64,000 nucleotides of DNA from JAJCYL01 sp965206015 (GTDB taxonomy: Bacteria; Bacteroidota; Bacteroidia; Cytophagales; Cyclobacteriaceae), in contig CBDBIW010000016.1 of the NCBI GenBank assembly GCA_965206015.1, positions 248,001 through 312,000 of the forward strand. The letters run 5' to 3'. Below are positions 17,668-27,230 of this stretch, one piece after another (within the stretch, counting starts at the first letter, position 1; each line of letters begins with the position of its first letter). Both the position numbers and the translations under genes were made by a program. The notes under the pieces are model-generated. The model was not told where the DNA came from and searched no databases. It saw only the letters and a list, made by a program, of their open reading frames with translations.

Positions 17668-19524
17668 TTATGAGTTATAACAACGAACCTCAAATAGTTT
17701 AACACTTTTGGCCCCATACGTCTCTTTCATTTGAATTTTAAACGCAGTGGTTTGAACCATGTCAAATCTGAATTTAATTAGCCGTCTTTGGTTCTCGTTT
17801 ATATAACCGTATTCAATCCATTCCCCATTTATCAACAAACGAACTTCCAGAGATTTCAGAAGCTCCATTGGAATTATTGTTGTATAAGCCTCATTCTCTT
17901 TTTGATTTTTGAGCATCATGATATTCTTCTGGACATTGGTGTCACATTTTATTTCAATGGTTGTAAGAGTTATTGGGTCATTCCACTCGAAAGTCAATTC
18001 AGCGGGGAGACCATCGGATTGCCAATGATGTACTACACCGTTCTCATCTCTAGACACTCCATCGGTGAGCAGCCTCACGTCACCTGAGACTGTGGATGAT
18101 GCAGAAACCTTGTTGGCTGTTTTTGCCAAATCAACTGGATCTTGCGCGGAACGAATAGGAATGAACGCATCATCGCGAAGCAATTGCTCTTGCAATTCAT
18201 TAATATGCTCTTTTGCTAATTCACGCGGTGAAATACCTTTTCTTATGCAAAGAGTGGCGGCCGTACCAACAGCTTGTCCCATAGTGGCACAGGTCCCCAT
18301 AACTCGAGAAGAGGACAGCGCAACGTGAGTTTGACCAATATTTCTTCCAGCAAATAATAGGTTTAGAACATTTTTTGAATACAAAGACCGGAATGGAATT
18401 TCATATATTTTTTCAAAATGCTCATGCCAATAACTCGGTGGATGACTTAGGTTTTCAATACCCCCTGGATTATGCTCGTCCAAAGGCCACCCGCCAAAAG
18501 CCACCGCATCTTCAAAATGGCGATGCCCAATCATATCAGGTTCAGATAAAATAAAATCCTCTATGAATCGGCGAGATTCTCGTCTTCCCGGAAGAGAACC
18601 TACCCAATCCAGCGCAAAGTTGTCGGCTTCCGGATAATCACCAGAGTTTTTTACATAGTCCCAAACGCCATAGGCGTACCCCATGAGCTTATGTCTGTCA
18701 GTCTCAGCATCAGCTATGATATCATGTTTGTTACCAATTTCTACCCACCAAAAGCCTTCTACAAAGGGTATAATTCTTCGGTCGGGATGAGATTTTTCAG
18801 ATTCGTACTTGATCGCATATGGTGGAGCGTTAAACTTCATTGGCTTACCCATATCCCTAGATGAGAGTAATATAGTCGCTCCCATCTGCCATCCATCGGC
18901 CTCCTTTGGTGCATACTTCTCTCCAAACTCGGAAGTAGCTTCACGTCCGGTACGGTAAAGTGCCCCAGCTGTGGCTGCCATTAGACCGTCCCCCGAGCAG
19001 TCAATGAATATTTTTGCCGAAATCGTCATAAGGATTTCGGTTGTTAACTGCCAACAAATTGTTGAAACAATTTTTGAATCTGATGTTACCGCCCTAATGG
19101 CCTGAGTATTCATCATCAAGGTAATGTTAGGCTCCCGGGTTACATAATCATAAAGTACGTGATCCCATACCGTGAATGAATGTTGTTCATTGTAAAAACG
19201 ATTCAAAAGAAGGATCTCTTCAATTATTCCAGTTTCCCGTTCCGGCAATCCACTTTTGAGTTTCGTAACACCATGCACAATTACGCGGATTTCGCTAGAC
19301 GCATTTCCTCCAAGAACCGGTCGATCCTGAACCAGGACAACTTTGGATCCGTTTCTTGCCGCCGAAACAGTTGCACAAATACCCGCCATGCCGCCACCCA
19401 TTACCGCAACATCAAATTCCAGAATCCTTTCTCGAATAGGCGTACCCATTTGGCCACTACCCATTTGAATCCATTGATCTACTGATCTGTCACTTAAGCC
19501 CACCTTCTTTTCTATTTTACTCAA
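17668..19524 (-). CDS. FAD-dependent oxidoreductase (FAD_oxidored family)
   Basis: Intact 618-residue protein. The FAD-binding Rossmann motif is FDVAVMGGGMAGICATVSAA near residue 35, followed by VLGGNASSEIRV, typical of the FAD_oxidored group found in Bacteroidota and Planctomycetes carbohydrate loci. The flavin domain ends near residue 460 with NLLFAGRNIGQTHVALSSSR and MGTCATMGQAVGTAATLC. The last 140 residues (from VSASSTVSGDVRLLTDGV) are a beta-rich C-terminal extension resembling a discoidin-like module. No signal peptide is seen. The substrate is unknown; genes around it are decaying, so it may have lost its pathway. Confidence 0.85.
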   Translation of the reverse strand: MSKIEKKVGLSDRSVDQWIQMGSGQMGTPIRERILEFDVAVMGGGMAGICATVSAARNGSKVVLVQDRPVLGGNASSEIRVIVHGVTKLKSGLPERETGIIEEILLLNRFYNEQHSFTVWDHVLYDYVTREPNITLMMNTQAIRAVTSDSKIVSTICWQLTTEILMTISAKIFIDCSGDGLMAATAGALYRTGREATSEFGEKYAPKEADGWQMGATILLSSRDMGKPMKFNAPPYAIKYESEKSHPDRRIIPFVEGFWWVEIGNKHDIIADAETDRHKLMGYAYGVWDYVKNSGDYPEADNFALDWVGSLPGRRESRRFIEDFILSEPDMIGHRHFEDAVAFGGWPLDEHNPGGIENLSHPPSYWHEHFEKIYEIPFRSLYSKNVLNLLFAGRNIGQTHVALSSSRVMGTCATMGQAVGTAATLCIRKGISPRELAKEHINELQEQLLRDDAFIPIRSAQDPVDLAKTANKVSASSTVSGDVRLLTDGVSRDENGVVHHWQSDGLPAELTFEWNDPITLTTIEIKCDTNVQKNIMMLKNQKENEAYTTIIPMELLKSLEVRLLINGEWIEYGYINENQRRLIKFRFDMVQTTAFKIQMKETYGAKSVKLFEVRCYNS

Positions 19525-19752
19525 ATCAAATTCATTAAAATTATTATCTGAACATAATTCCAGGTACGTCCGATCTTATAATTCTTGCAGGATTAAAATT
19601 TCCAGCCAGTGTTCCTTTGAATATGGTCTTGTAGCACTATTGCAACGCTATTCTTATGGCAGTTGCCGATGTGAACATGAAAATGTATACCAAGAATCAT
19701 TTTTAGATTTTTTCAAGTACAATTTTTTTGTTGAATTTTTCGACAATGCTAT

Positions 19753-21272
19753 CTATCTAACCCTTAATCCAGGAGTATACATAAGGATCATATAACTGAA
19801 ATCGAGATCACACTTTTTTGAAATGTAAGGTAAGTTTCCATTCGTCATCAACCATTGGACCTCTTCATCATCGGTCACTATCAACCCCTGTTCATTCATA
19901 CATTTGGGTGGAATTTTATTGTATGGTAATAGCTTTTGCGTACCATCAGCCATGAATGCTGAATTGGTGTATACAAGGGCTACAACATAGTTAGTAAAAT
20001 GGTCAAAGGGGTAGTCGGTTTTAACTTTTCCATGATCTCTTATACTCAGAATCATTGGATCAGTAACAATGCCGGCATTATTGAGCAGGGCAACCAAAAA
20101 CAAATTAATATCTGCTGAATTACCTGTTTTTGTACTAAAAAAATCTTTAGCTGATTGTGATGCATATTTAGAGTAGTTGCCATCCCAGGTGAAATTCGCT
20201 TTTACGTATTCTATAATAACTCTACTTTTCACCTTTTCAGGCTTCCCTGAAAGATTCAAATCTTCCTCAAGTATTCCTTTTGCAATCTTGTCACAATCTT
20301 TTTGATACTTACCGAAATTTCCATGCTTTAACAGTTTCTTGTTTAATTCTGCCCATGACCCCCCATCGGCGTCACCTTGATCATTGGGCCGCCTGAAACC
20401 ACATCATTGGATCTGTTAAGACGATTATTAAATTTGGTCTGCTGAAAATCCATTTTAATAATATAGTCATCAATGGAGCTTATGTATGACTCATCTTTGA
20501 ATGCCGGAACATCCTTTAAGACATAGGTGTGAACATGGTCTTGAAACTCTACACCACTCCCAGTATTTTGTCCATAGAGTTTAGATAGATTCCCCCAAAA
20601 CGTTTTTCTTCGTCGAATACGGAGTTTTTGATAATCGAATTCTGTGATTCCCTGCGCTATAAATGTGTACTCGAAAAACGGAATCATACGTACTGTATAC
20701 TCACTATGGATTGTTGGAGTCCTATCTTGAAAAGTCCAATCCGGCAAGTTGAAATGAAACGGTGTTTCTAATATATATTTGAATTCTAAAATGGAACCTT
20801 CTTGCGCATTTGGCAAAACAAATTTTTTAGCCATCAGATCTTCGCCAATTTGTTCTTTATAAACCAAGGAAGGGTCAAGTTGGTGCTTAATTAATTTGCC
20901 ATTTTCATAATTATAAGTGATTGCTTCAATTGAATTAACAACTTCAGCAATGCCATGTCCATCCGAATAGTAGGGTATTGTTACTTCGGCATAGACTAAA
21001 GATTCTTTATCAAAAACTTTTATTCTCTTATGTCTTCTAAACCTGATATCAAACCCCTTGGTGGTTTTGTAAAATTTTGAATCACCAATATCGAATAAGA
21101 CTACCGCTCCGGATTCTGGATCCCTGTTATAAGACTTTAAGTCAAGCTCTTCCTGAGAAATTTTTCCGAATTCCCGCACAAAGTTCTGCGTATACCCTTG
21201 CAGGGCAACTAGCAAAATCAATGCGGTTGTAGTTATTTTGATTGTCTCCGTATACTTTGATATGCTCTCCAT
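19753..21272 (-). pseudogene. DUF3857/transglutaminase-like exported protein, frameshifted and 3'-truncated
   Basis: Start at ATG 21272 gives a signal peptide (TALILLVALQGYTQ). The DUF3857 domain follows (EGSILEFKYILETPFHFNLP). Near 20350 the frame changes at a run of six G residues. After it the other frame reads SWAELNKKLLKHGNFGKYQK and continues into the transglutaminase-like domain ending at 19753. That second part stops well before the usual C-terminus, so the gene is also shortened. Such proteins are common exported proteins of unknown function in Bacteroidota. Confidence 0.75.
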
Positions 21273-21301
21273 TTTTATTCTGAGTTTATCTGACAAATGA
21301 G

Positions 21302-23119
21302 CTACAAGTCCGAGCACTTGACATTCACAAAAAGTGGGCCTTGCGGCAACCGTTGAGTTTTTATATAAACATGGAAGTTACCCTCAGCTCCAGGCAGCTT
21401 TATTTCATTAAAAACAACCCGTTTTTGATTCTTCCTTATGGGTAGTGAAAGGTGAACATCATTAAATTTTAAATGTATAAAGCCGTCTTGTTGGATTTCT
21501 GGCAAATCAACACTCACTTCATATACACCCGCCTCTGTTCTCACTCTCCAATGTCCCAATTGATTATCTTCAATCACACGTGGGCCGCCATAGTCAAATC
21601 GTGAAATCACTCGTGGGCCGCCCCAATCAAATCGAGATAAGTTAACATGAGGCTGAGCAGCACTACCCAAATAGATGCGTTGTATTCCTTTGGCATCACG
21701 CTCTTCAGTTACTTCATCAAACCAATTCTCATAAACTGTTAATAGATTTTCAACAATATCAGGATGTTGATCAGCCAAATTAATACGTTCACTGGGGTCA
21801 TTTTCGATATCATACAGCTCAAGGTTTTGCAAAACGTTCTCTAAGACATGGTCTGTTGGCTGATGTACTAAACCATGTGGAAAATCATGGGGACTAACTA
21901 ATTTGTATTCCTGTGTCCGTACTGCAAAGTGCATGTATTTAAAAACTGTTGGCCCATAGTGCATTTGGACGATGAATTCCCGGTCTGAGTCTTTCAATGA
22001 GTTTCCTTCCCATAATGGCAGGAGTGATGTTCCATCAATCCTGATATTCGCCGGAGGGGTTATTTGGGCAGCATCAAGGACAGAGGGAAAAATATCAAGT
22101 ACTGTTCCCATGTTGGAAACCTTGTTACCACCAGATAATTTGTCGGGCCATCGAACAAAGAACGGAACACGGATTCCCCCTTCATAAACACTAGTTTTGG
22201 TACCCCTAAGATTGGCCACCCACCGTCCTGGGTAAACGTCATTCTTCGTCCTCCTTTGGCGGGGTCCATTGTCAGATAAGAAAATAACAATGGTATTATT
22301 TTCAATCCCCAACTCCTTTAGCTTGGTGAGAACACGGCCTATGTTGACATCAATGTTCGCAATCATCCCATAAGTTTTGGCATTGTCCTTGTGTAAACCC
22401 ATTTTCCTATAAGGATCTGCTCTGTTCTCAGGGACCTCTAAGGGGAAATGCGGAAGATTAGTTGCCAGGTATGCAAAAAATGGTCCTTTATTTTCATTCC
22501 CAATAAAATCCAATGCCGCATCCGTAAAGATGTCGTCACAATATCCTTCGAACTTCTTAGAAATGTTGTTATGCTCCAATATGGGATCAAAATAGGTGTT
22601 TCCCGCCGGACCAGCGGCCTGTCCAATCCCTCCGGACTTATGTACCAAAGTTTCCTCAAAACCCTGGTCGGTTGGGCGCATCGGATGATTGTCTCCAAGG
22701 TGCCACTTACCGAAAATTCCGGTCCGATACCCATTATCTCTCAGAATCTCAGCCAATGTAACCTCTGAAGCATTCATAAAATGGTCAACCTGAGTTACCC
22801 CTACCACTCCTGTGCGATAAGGATATCTGCCAGTTAGTAGTCCGGCCCTCGTCGAAGCACAATTGGGGTAGGTTAAAAATTGGGTCATTTCAATACCTTC
22901 TTTGGCCAATGATTCTATGTTTGGTGTTTTTAAATAGGGGTTTCCATGCATTCCCAAATCACCGTAGCCCTGGTCATCGGTCATCATAATGATGACATTG
23001 GGTTTGTCTTGTGCTAATAACTTCGCTTGAATAGCAACTATATACACCAGGAAAAAGGCGTAAAATGCATACAATCCTGATTTTGATGATTTTCTTAGAC
23101 TATTGATATTTTCCATCAT
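21302..23119 (-). CDS. sulfatase (arylsulfatase family)
   Basis: Intact 605-residue S1 sulfatase. N-terminal hydrophobic export signal (residues ~14-37, ending AKLLAQ), then metal-binding NVIIMMTDDQGYGDLGMHG. The formylglycine motif is NCASTRAGLLTGRY, i.e. C-x-S-x-R rather than C-x-P-x-R. Further active-site elements are GKWHLGDNHPMRPTDQGF and FLSDNGPRQ. About 100 residues at the C-terminus (from GQHRVR-like beta segments near 505) form an extra beta domain. It is followed by the DUF3857 gene and preceded 15 bp upstream by the broken dehydratase. It probably desulfates a polysaccharide fragment outside the cytoplasm. Confidence 0.92.
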   Translation of the reverse strand: MMENINSLRKSSKSGLYAFYAFFLVYIVAIQAKLLAQDKPNVIIMMTDDQGYGDLGMHGNPYLKTPNIESLAKEGIEMTQFLTYPNCASTRAGLLTGRYPYRTGVVGVTQVDHFMNASEVTLAEILRDNGYRTGIFGKWHLGDNHPMRPTDQGFEETLVHKSGGIGQAAGPAGNTYFDPILEHNNISKKFEGYCDDIFTDAALDFIGNENKGPFFAYLATNLPHFPLEVPENRADPYRKMGLHKDNAKTYGMIANIDVNIGRVLTKLKELGIENNTIVIFLSDNGPRQRRTKNDVYPGRWVANLRGTKTSVYEGGIRVPFFVRWPDKLSGGNKVSNMGTVLDIFPSVLDAAQITPPANIRIDGTSLLPLWEGNSLKDSDREFIVQMHYGPTVFKYMHFAVRTQEYKLVSPHDFPHGLVHQPTDHVLENVLQNLELYDIENDPSERINLADQHPDIVENLLTVYENWFDEVTEERDAKGIQRIYLGSAAQPHVNLSRFDWGGPRVISRFDYGGPRVIEDNQLGHWRVRTEAGVYEVSVDLPEIQQDGFIHLKFNDVHLSLPIRKNQKRVVFNEIKLPGAEGNFHVYIKTQRLPQGPLFVNVKCSDL

Positions 23120-23133
23120 TATTTCAAGATTAA

Positions 23134-24281
23134 TTACCAGTTTGTGTAAGAACCGTCTTTACGCTTAAGTCTTGGTGTTTCTACCGGTTTGAAATCTGCT
23201 TTTGAAGCCAATTCTTCGTTAAATTCAACCCCAAGGCCGGGATCTTCAGGAACCAGGTACCGAAACCCTTCAATTTGCGGCTGTACGGGATAATAATCTC
23301 GGTTATTTGTATCAACATTCTCAGCCGATGTGTTCAGTTCTTCTAACCATGAAAAGTTGGGGCATGCAGCAGCCAACTGAATCAAAGCAGTTGTACAAAT
23401 GGGTCCAAGTGGATTATGTGGCATTAAGTCGATATAGTGCGATTCAGCCAAGGAAGCAACCTTCATGGCTTCAGTAATACCTCCAACATTACAAACATCA
23501 ACTCGTGCATATTGAGTTATCCCTCGTTCAATGAATGGAAGAAACTGCCATTTACTGGCAAATTCTTCCCCTATTGCAAATGGTACATTAACCATCTTCC
23601 GCAAACTTTCATATGCTTCAGGGGACTCATCGCGAATAGGTTCCTCTATAAAATCGATAGTACCTACAGGCATGCGCTCAATAAATGAAACCGTTTCAGG
23701 AGCAGATAAACGATGATGGTAATCGATGCCTATTGTAGGACCAGGGCCCACCTCCTTTCTTAGCCTGGTTACCCAGTCGGATATCTTTGCAATCGATTCC
23801 CTCGGTTCAAAAATAGCTTGACTGTCTGCTTCAAATTCAGCAGGTGCTAAACGAAGAATACTCCAACCTTCTTGAATAAGAATTTTTGCCCTGTTAATCA
23901 ATTCTTCAAGGTTGGTAAACCGCACCGACGCAAAACAATCTACATAATCACGTTGCATACCCCCTAATAGGTCATAAACGGGTACTTCAAGCACCTTTCC
24001 TTTAATATCATAAAGTGCAGAAATGGCCGCTGTTAAGACCCTACCACCTTCAAAATATTGACCGCGGCAGAGATCCTGCCAGATGGCGCCGATGTGAAAA
24101 GGATTCTTGCCAATTAAATTAGGACGAAAGTGATCTAAAGCACCCATATGACCGCCAACTCTCGGCCGGAAAGCCCGGAGGCACCCCAACCCTGTATATT
24201 TTCATCAGTTTCTACCTTTATGACAAGTTGACTACCCAAGCCGATATTTACTGGAAAAGCTGTTAGGTCTGTTATTTTCAT
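23134..24281 (-). pseudogene. galactonate-dehydratase-like enolase-superfamily protein, 2-bp frameshift
   Basis: Member of the mandelate racemase/DgoD group. The ATG at 24281 reads MKITDLTAFPVNIGLGSQLV and stays in frame to GWGASGLSGRELAV, then stops; the rest (351 codons to 23134) lies in another frame starting MGALDHFRPNL. The break is at CATATG, 24145-24150, where an AT dinucleotide seems duplicated. Barrel motifs are all present: IGIDYHHRLS (metal Asp), TIDFIEEPIRD (Glu), PFAIGEEFASK (Glu) and DLMPHNPLGPI (His). A translation start at a later codon would leave out the capping domain. Probably a sugar-acid dehydratase before inactivation. Confidence 0.8.
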
Positions 24282-24298
24282 ACTATGAGGTTTGATTA

Positions 24299-24421
24299 TC
24301 ACTTAACTCTATCTATTTCAATTCTTTGGACCTTGCCCACAACAATTAGAAAAGAAAAGAAACCCGTAAAGGTCAGGACTCCAATGAAAAATAGGGCAGG
24401 TCTAAAATCACCGCCCGTGCA
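24299..24421 (-). pseudogene. MFS transporter, C-terminal remnant
   Basis: About 40 codons ending at TGA 24299: GGDFRPALFFIGVLTFTGFF followed by SFLIVVGKVQRIEIDRVK. This is the final helix and tail typical of a major facilitator protein. A stop lies in frame just upstream, and no other part is seen. It abuts the start of the dehydratase gene and was presumably the transporter of that operon. Confidence 0.45.
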
Positions 24422-24569
24422 AACCGCATTTCATAGGATCAAAAGTGTAAAATACGATCGTTCAAAGTTCCGCAATTCAAAAGGGCAATAAGTTTTAGCT
24501 ATCCCAACAAAAAAGGTGATCCGAAAGAACCACCCTTTAACTGCTGGATAAATACTATTTTTCCGGTGT

Positions 24570-25061
24570 TTACACGGCATCTGAAATGATTGCTCCGATG
24601 CCCTTGTTTCTTATTGGCATACTGATAAACCGTTTGTCAAAGCCTACGATGGTTCCCCTCTGTTCGGGATTGTTTTCATCTGCATAGATGAACGTTCTGC
24701 CGTCTGCCTTCATGACTTCCGGCCCGTGAAAGGCAATAGAGCAATAGGTGTCATTAGCCGATTCTGCTGCACCAAAAGCAATCTTTGTTCCATTGCTTAG
24801 GTCATACCTGGGCAGTCTGGTAAGCTCTAACATATTGAACCCTGCAAACCTGAACAGTTTGCCATCCTTGTAATTGGAGATGTCCTTAAACAGCTTCAAA
24901 TCCGCACTTAAAAGCTGCCGAACGTGTTTAGGGTTTAGCACCACATAGCGTTTGTCCATCGGTATTTCTGCTTCGTCAAATCGCCGTTTGAGTTCCAGAA
25001 GGTCGTCTGCTGAGAGCATTTTTCGCCCTGATCCGTCATCGCTTCCGCTAGTCGTGATCAC
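24570..25061 (-). pseudogene. phage major head (capsid) protein fragment
   Basis: A 163-codon frame resembling major capsid proteins of transposable phages of Bacteroidota: IPMDKRYVVLNPKHVRQLLS, FKDISNYKDGKLFRFAGFN and the ending QRGTIVGFDKRFISMPIRNK. The frame is open upstream to about 25150 (VLNSLKATTTEKAAHAIA), so GTG 25061 is not a real start; the N-terminal part is lost at a 15-bp inverted repeat. It stands without other morphogenesis genes, next to a broken MuB gene, so it is a prophage relic. Confidence 0.5.
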
Positions 25062-25135
25062 AGGAGAAAACTCATCATCTTCCTGTGGGGCTATGGCATG
25101 AGCGGCTTTCTCTGTCGTGGTTGCCTTTAATGAGT

Positions 25136-25311
25136 TTAAGACCGTTGCAAAACCGGTATCAATTTCAATTCACATTTATAATTTGAAGAATTTTTGCTTT
25201 ATAATGTCATCAATTTTTGTGTTTTCGATGTTTTTAAGGTGTCTATACTTGTTTTTTATGCTCATTTTCCCTCAATTGTATAATTAGCCAAACCCCTTGC
25301 AACGGTCTTAA
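25136..25311. repeat. 176-bp AT-rich segment bounded by a perfect 15-bp inverted repeat
   Basis: TTAAGACCGTTGCAA at 25136-25150 and its perfect inverse at 25297-25311 flank about 146 bp of AT-rich, non-coding DNA. The arrangement resembles a miniature inverted-repeat element (MITE) or the collapsed ends of an IS, lying between the phage head fragment and the MuB fragment. No target duplication was identified. Confidence 0.55.
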
Positions 25312-25766
25312 TTCAGGCATACCTTCTTTTCAGGCATACCTTCTTTGTTATTATCTGAGGCTTTTTTCAGATTGTCTTTGAAGTACCCGACCCCGGCCAT
25401 CACCATTCCGCAATTATGCTCGGTGGCATTCTGTAGGTCGTGGAGGTATTCCATCACCAGTTGGGACAGCTTACCCGCCTCATCAATGATGAGTAGCGGG
25501 TCATGCTGTTTGTTGAGTTCAAGGGTGATCCGTTCAATGATCTCGTGTATCGTGCCATGAAAGGCAATGCCCATTTCACGGAGCAGGTGTTGTACAAGCT
25601 GCTTGGCTGTCATGCTTTTGCCACAGGTAACCAGATAGGTGTTCTTTTGTGATCGGTAGTATTCTTTACAGTGCGGTGGTTTTTCCGTATCCGGTGGCTC
25701 CCGTGATGCCCACCATGCGCTTACGGTCTCTGGCATGGTCGCATGTGTTGAATATTTTTTGATTTG
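25308..25766 (-). pseudogene. MuB-like transposition ATPase, frameshifted remnant
   Basis: AAA+ ATPase of the MuB type, in pieces. The first piece reads FNTCDHARDRKRMVGITGAT and contains the Walker A (GATGYGKTT), but only in a frame that stops near 25680. The next piece, ending at 25308, contains KEYYRSQKNTYLVTCGKSMT, Walker B (PLLIIDEAGKLS) and the sensor region NCGMVMAGVGYF. An extra T after GCACTG accounts for the second break. In transposable phages this protein delivers target DNA to the transposase. It is inactive here. Confidence 0.65.
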
Positions 25767-26038
25767 TAGATGTGTTTTTTGATTTGGTCGTCGTAAATGG
25801 CACGGAGTTGTTCACTCTTTTTAACTTCCTGCTCTTCCTGTTCTGCGGTGGTCAGAATGCCGTATTTCTTGCGAGTGGGGGAAGGAATGGTGTCTACTTT
25901 AATGTAGACTATTTTATCCTTGTAATTCTCCCAAGAAGTGGATTTGCCATTGCGGTATCTATTTAGAGCGACCTTTAAATACCCCTTTGACATACCATAA
26001 GTATCAATCAATTTACTATATGGTATCAGTCCATTCAT
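25721..26038 (-). pseudogene. MuA-like transposase, N-terminal fragment fused by deletion
   Basis: About 85 residues of the N-terminus of a Mu-type transposase (MNGLIPYSKLIDTYGMSKGY, followed by IPSPTRKKYGILTTAEQE). The catalytic core is absent: after KSEQLRAIYDDQIKKHIYK the sequence passes directly into MuB-derived DNA. Gene order (Ner, MuA, MuB) matches transposable phages. A deletion removed roughly 1.5-2 kb of transposase coding sequence, judged against the normal size of the family. Confidence 0.55.
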
Positions 26039-26074
26039 CTTTGCCTCTTCATTACTTTCATTGACTTCATTATT

Positions 26075-26308
26075 TTAGACCCCGTCTTTCATAAAGGCTT
26101 GCATGACTTGCTTTTCCTGCTCCTTTAGCTCCAAATACATTGCCATAGTAGCCCTGTATATTCTCATGCCGACCGTGTAGTTCACCGATCCACTGCGGAA
26201 AAACTTTGTGACGGTTGTTTGGGTAACCCCGGCCCTTTTAGCGATTTCTTTTCTTGATCGGTGCGGTAAGAATTTGATTAATTCGCTTAATTTGTTATCC
26301 ATTGTCAT
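26075..26308 (-). CDS. Ner-like helix-turn-helix regulator of Mu-like prophage
   Basis: A 77-residue protein with a helix-turn-helix at residues ~17-40 (RKEIAKRAGVTQTTVTKFFR) and a C-terminal helical segment. It is the first gene leftward of the divergent repressor, the place of ner in Mu-type phages, where it represses the early and repressor promoters. The gene is intact although the downstream A and B genes are broken. A general HTH protein is the alternative. Confidence 0.6.
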   Translation of the reverse strand: MTMDNKLSELIKFLPHRSRKEIAKRAGVTQTTVTKFFRSGSVNYTVGMRIYRATMAMYLELKEQEKQVMQAFMKDGV

Positions 26309-26384
26309 ATGTTGCCCATTTTATTATTTACAATAACAAGATATTTTCATATATAAAATATGAAGAAATTAATTTTTATGAAAT

Positions 26385-26948
26385 ATGAGAGAAATTAAGG
26401 ACACCGTAGTCAGCCAGGAGGTCTATGATGGCCTTTCTTTGTTAGGTGGAGAGATTCCCTTTCAGGCAGACGAAGAACATGAAAGATTTAATTCAGTTGT
26501 CGAATACTTGCGTTTAAATGGAATAATTAAGTCTTATAAAGAGTCTGCTGAAAAAATTGGGGAAAGCCCGGTAGGGTTGAATGATATAAAAAATGGTAGA
26601 AAAAGAGTCTCTACTCGAGTTGTAAAAAATATGAGAAAATCATATCATTATATAAGATCTGATTACATTTTATTTAGTGACGGATTTGCTTTTGAAGATG
26701 ATGTTTTAATGAACGCAATACCAGATGGAAAGACCAATAATCCACAAGCTGGCATTCTCACTATTGATATGGATTCGTTAGATAATTACTCTTTTCGTGG
26801 TCAAGAATTAACAGAGGAAACAAATGTAGATACTAAAGATGGTAATCAAGGGCTAATGCAACTCCTCAAAGAGTTGAATGATTTGAAAAGTGAATTAATA
26901 AGTGCGAAAGATCAAATTATCGACCTTCAAAACAAGTCCATGATCTGA
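26385..26948 (+). CDS. phage repressor-like protein
   Basis: 187 residues. The N-terminal half contains a helix-turn-helix-like stretch (IIKSYKESAEKIGESPVGLN then DIKNGRKRVSTRVVKNMRKS). The C-terminal ~40 residues form a probable coiled coil (LMQLLKELNDLKSELISAKD). It is divergent from the Ner-like gene, with 76 bp between them, as expected for the c repressor of a transposable phage. No LexA-type peptidase motif was found. Intact, so it may still be expressed even though the prophage is dead. Confidence 0.6.
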   Translation: MREIKDTVVSQEVYDGLSLLGGEIPFQADEEHERFNSVVEYLRLNGIIKSYKESAEKIGESPVGLNDIKNGRKRVSTRVVKNMRKSYHYIRSDYILFSDGFAFEDDVLMNAIPDGKTNNPQAGILTIDMDSLDNYSFRGQELTEETNVDTKDGNQGLMQLLKELNDLKSELISAKDQIIDLQNKSMI

Positions 26949-26978
26949 CATTGAAACTGATAAAGAAGTAGAGAAGAG

Positions 26979-27009
26979 GTATACCTATTGTATACCTAAA
27001 TGTATACCT
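26979..27009. repeat. three spaced GTATACCT repeats at the presumed prophage left end
   Basis: GTATACCT occurs at 26979-26986, 26990-26997 and 27002-27009, i.e. with 11- and 12-bp periods, about one helical turn. A weaker fourth copy (TATATACCT) lies near 27115-27123. They are just beyond the repressor 3' end, where Mu-like phages carry transposase-binding end sites. The rest of 26949-27230 has no gene that I can support. Confidence 0.55.
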
Positions 27010-27230
27010 AATCGTCCTTGAGTTGTTCCCTTAATTGTCAAAAATGGGTTCAGACACATCAAAAAAACCATCAAAATGGGCTGTTTTCTGTGGGTATTTT
27101 GCAGGTTTTCAGGTTATATACCTCATGTTATTAGCAGAAATTGCGCATTTGTTCTCTCTTTTATTTTTCGCCTTTTTAGGGTGTAAATCACTTATTTCAA
27201 TTAGTTAAGTGCCTTTTTTGCCCTTTTATA

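Noticed and set aside
24285..24491. A 68-codon plus-strand ORF beside the dehydratase
   Set aside because: It is antisense to a recognisable MFS C-terminus on the minus strand and has no family-like features.
26979..27009. CRISPR array
   Set aside because: Repeats are only 8 bp with 3-4 bp between them; no spacers or cas genes.
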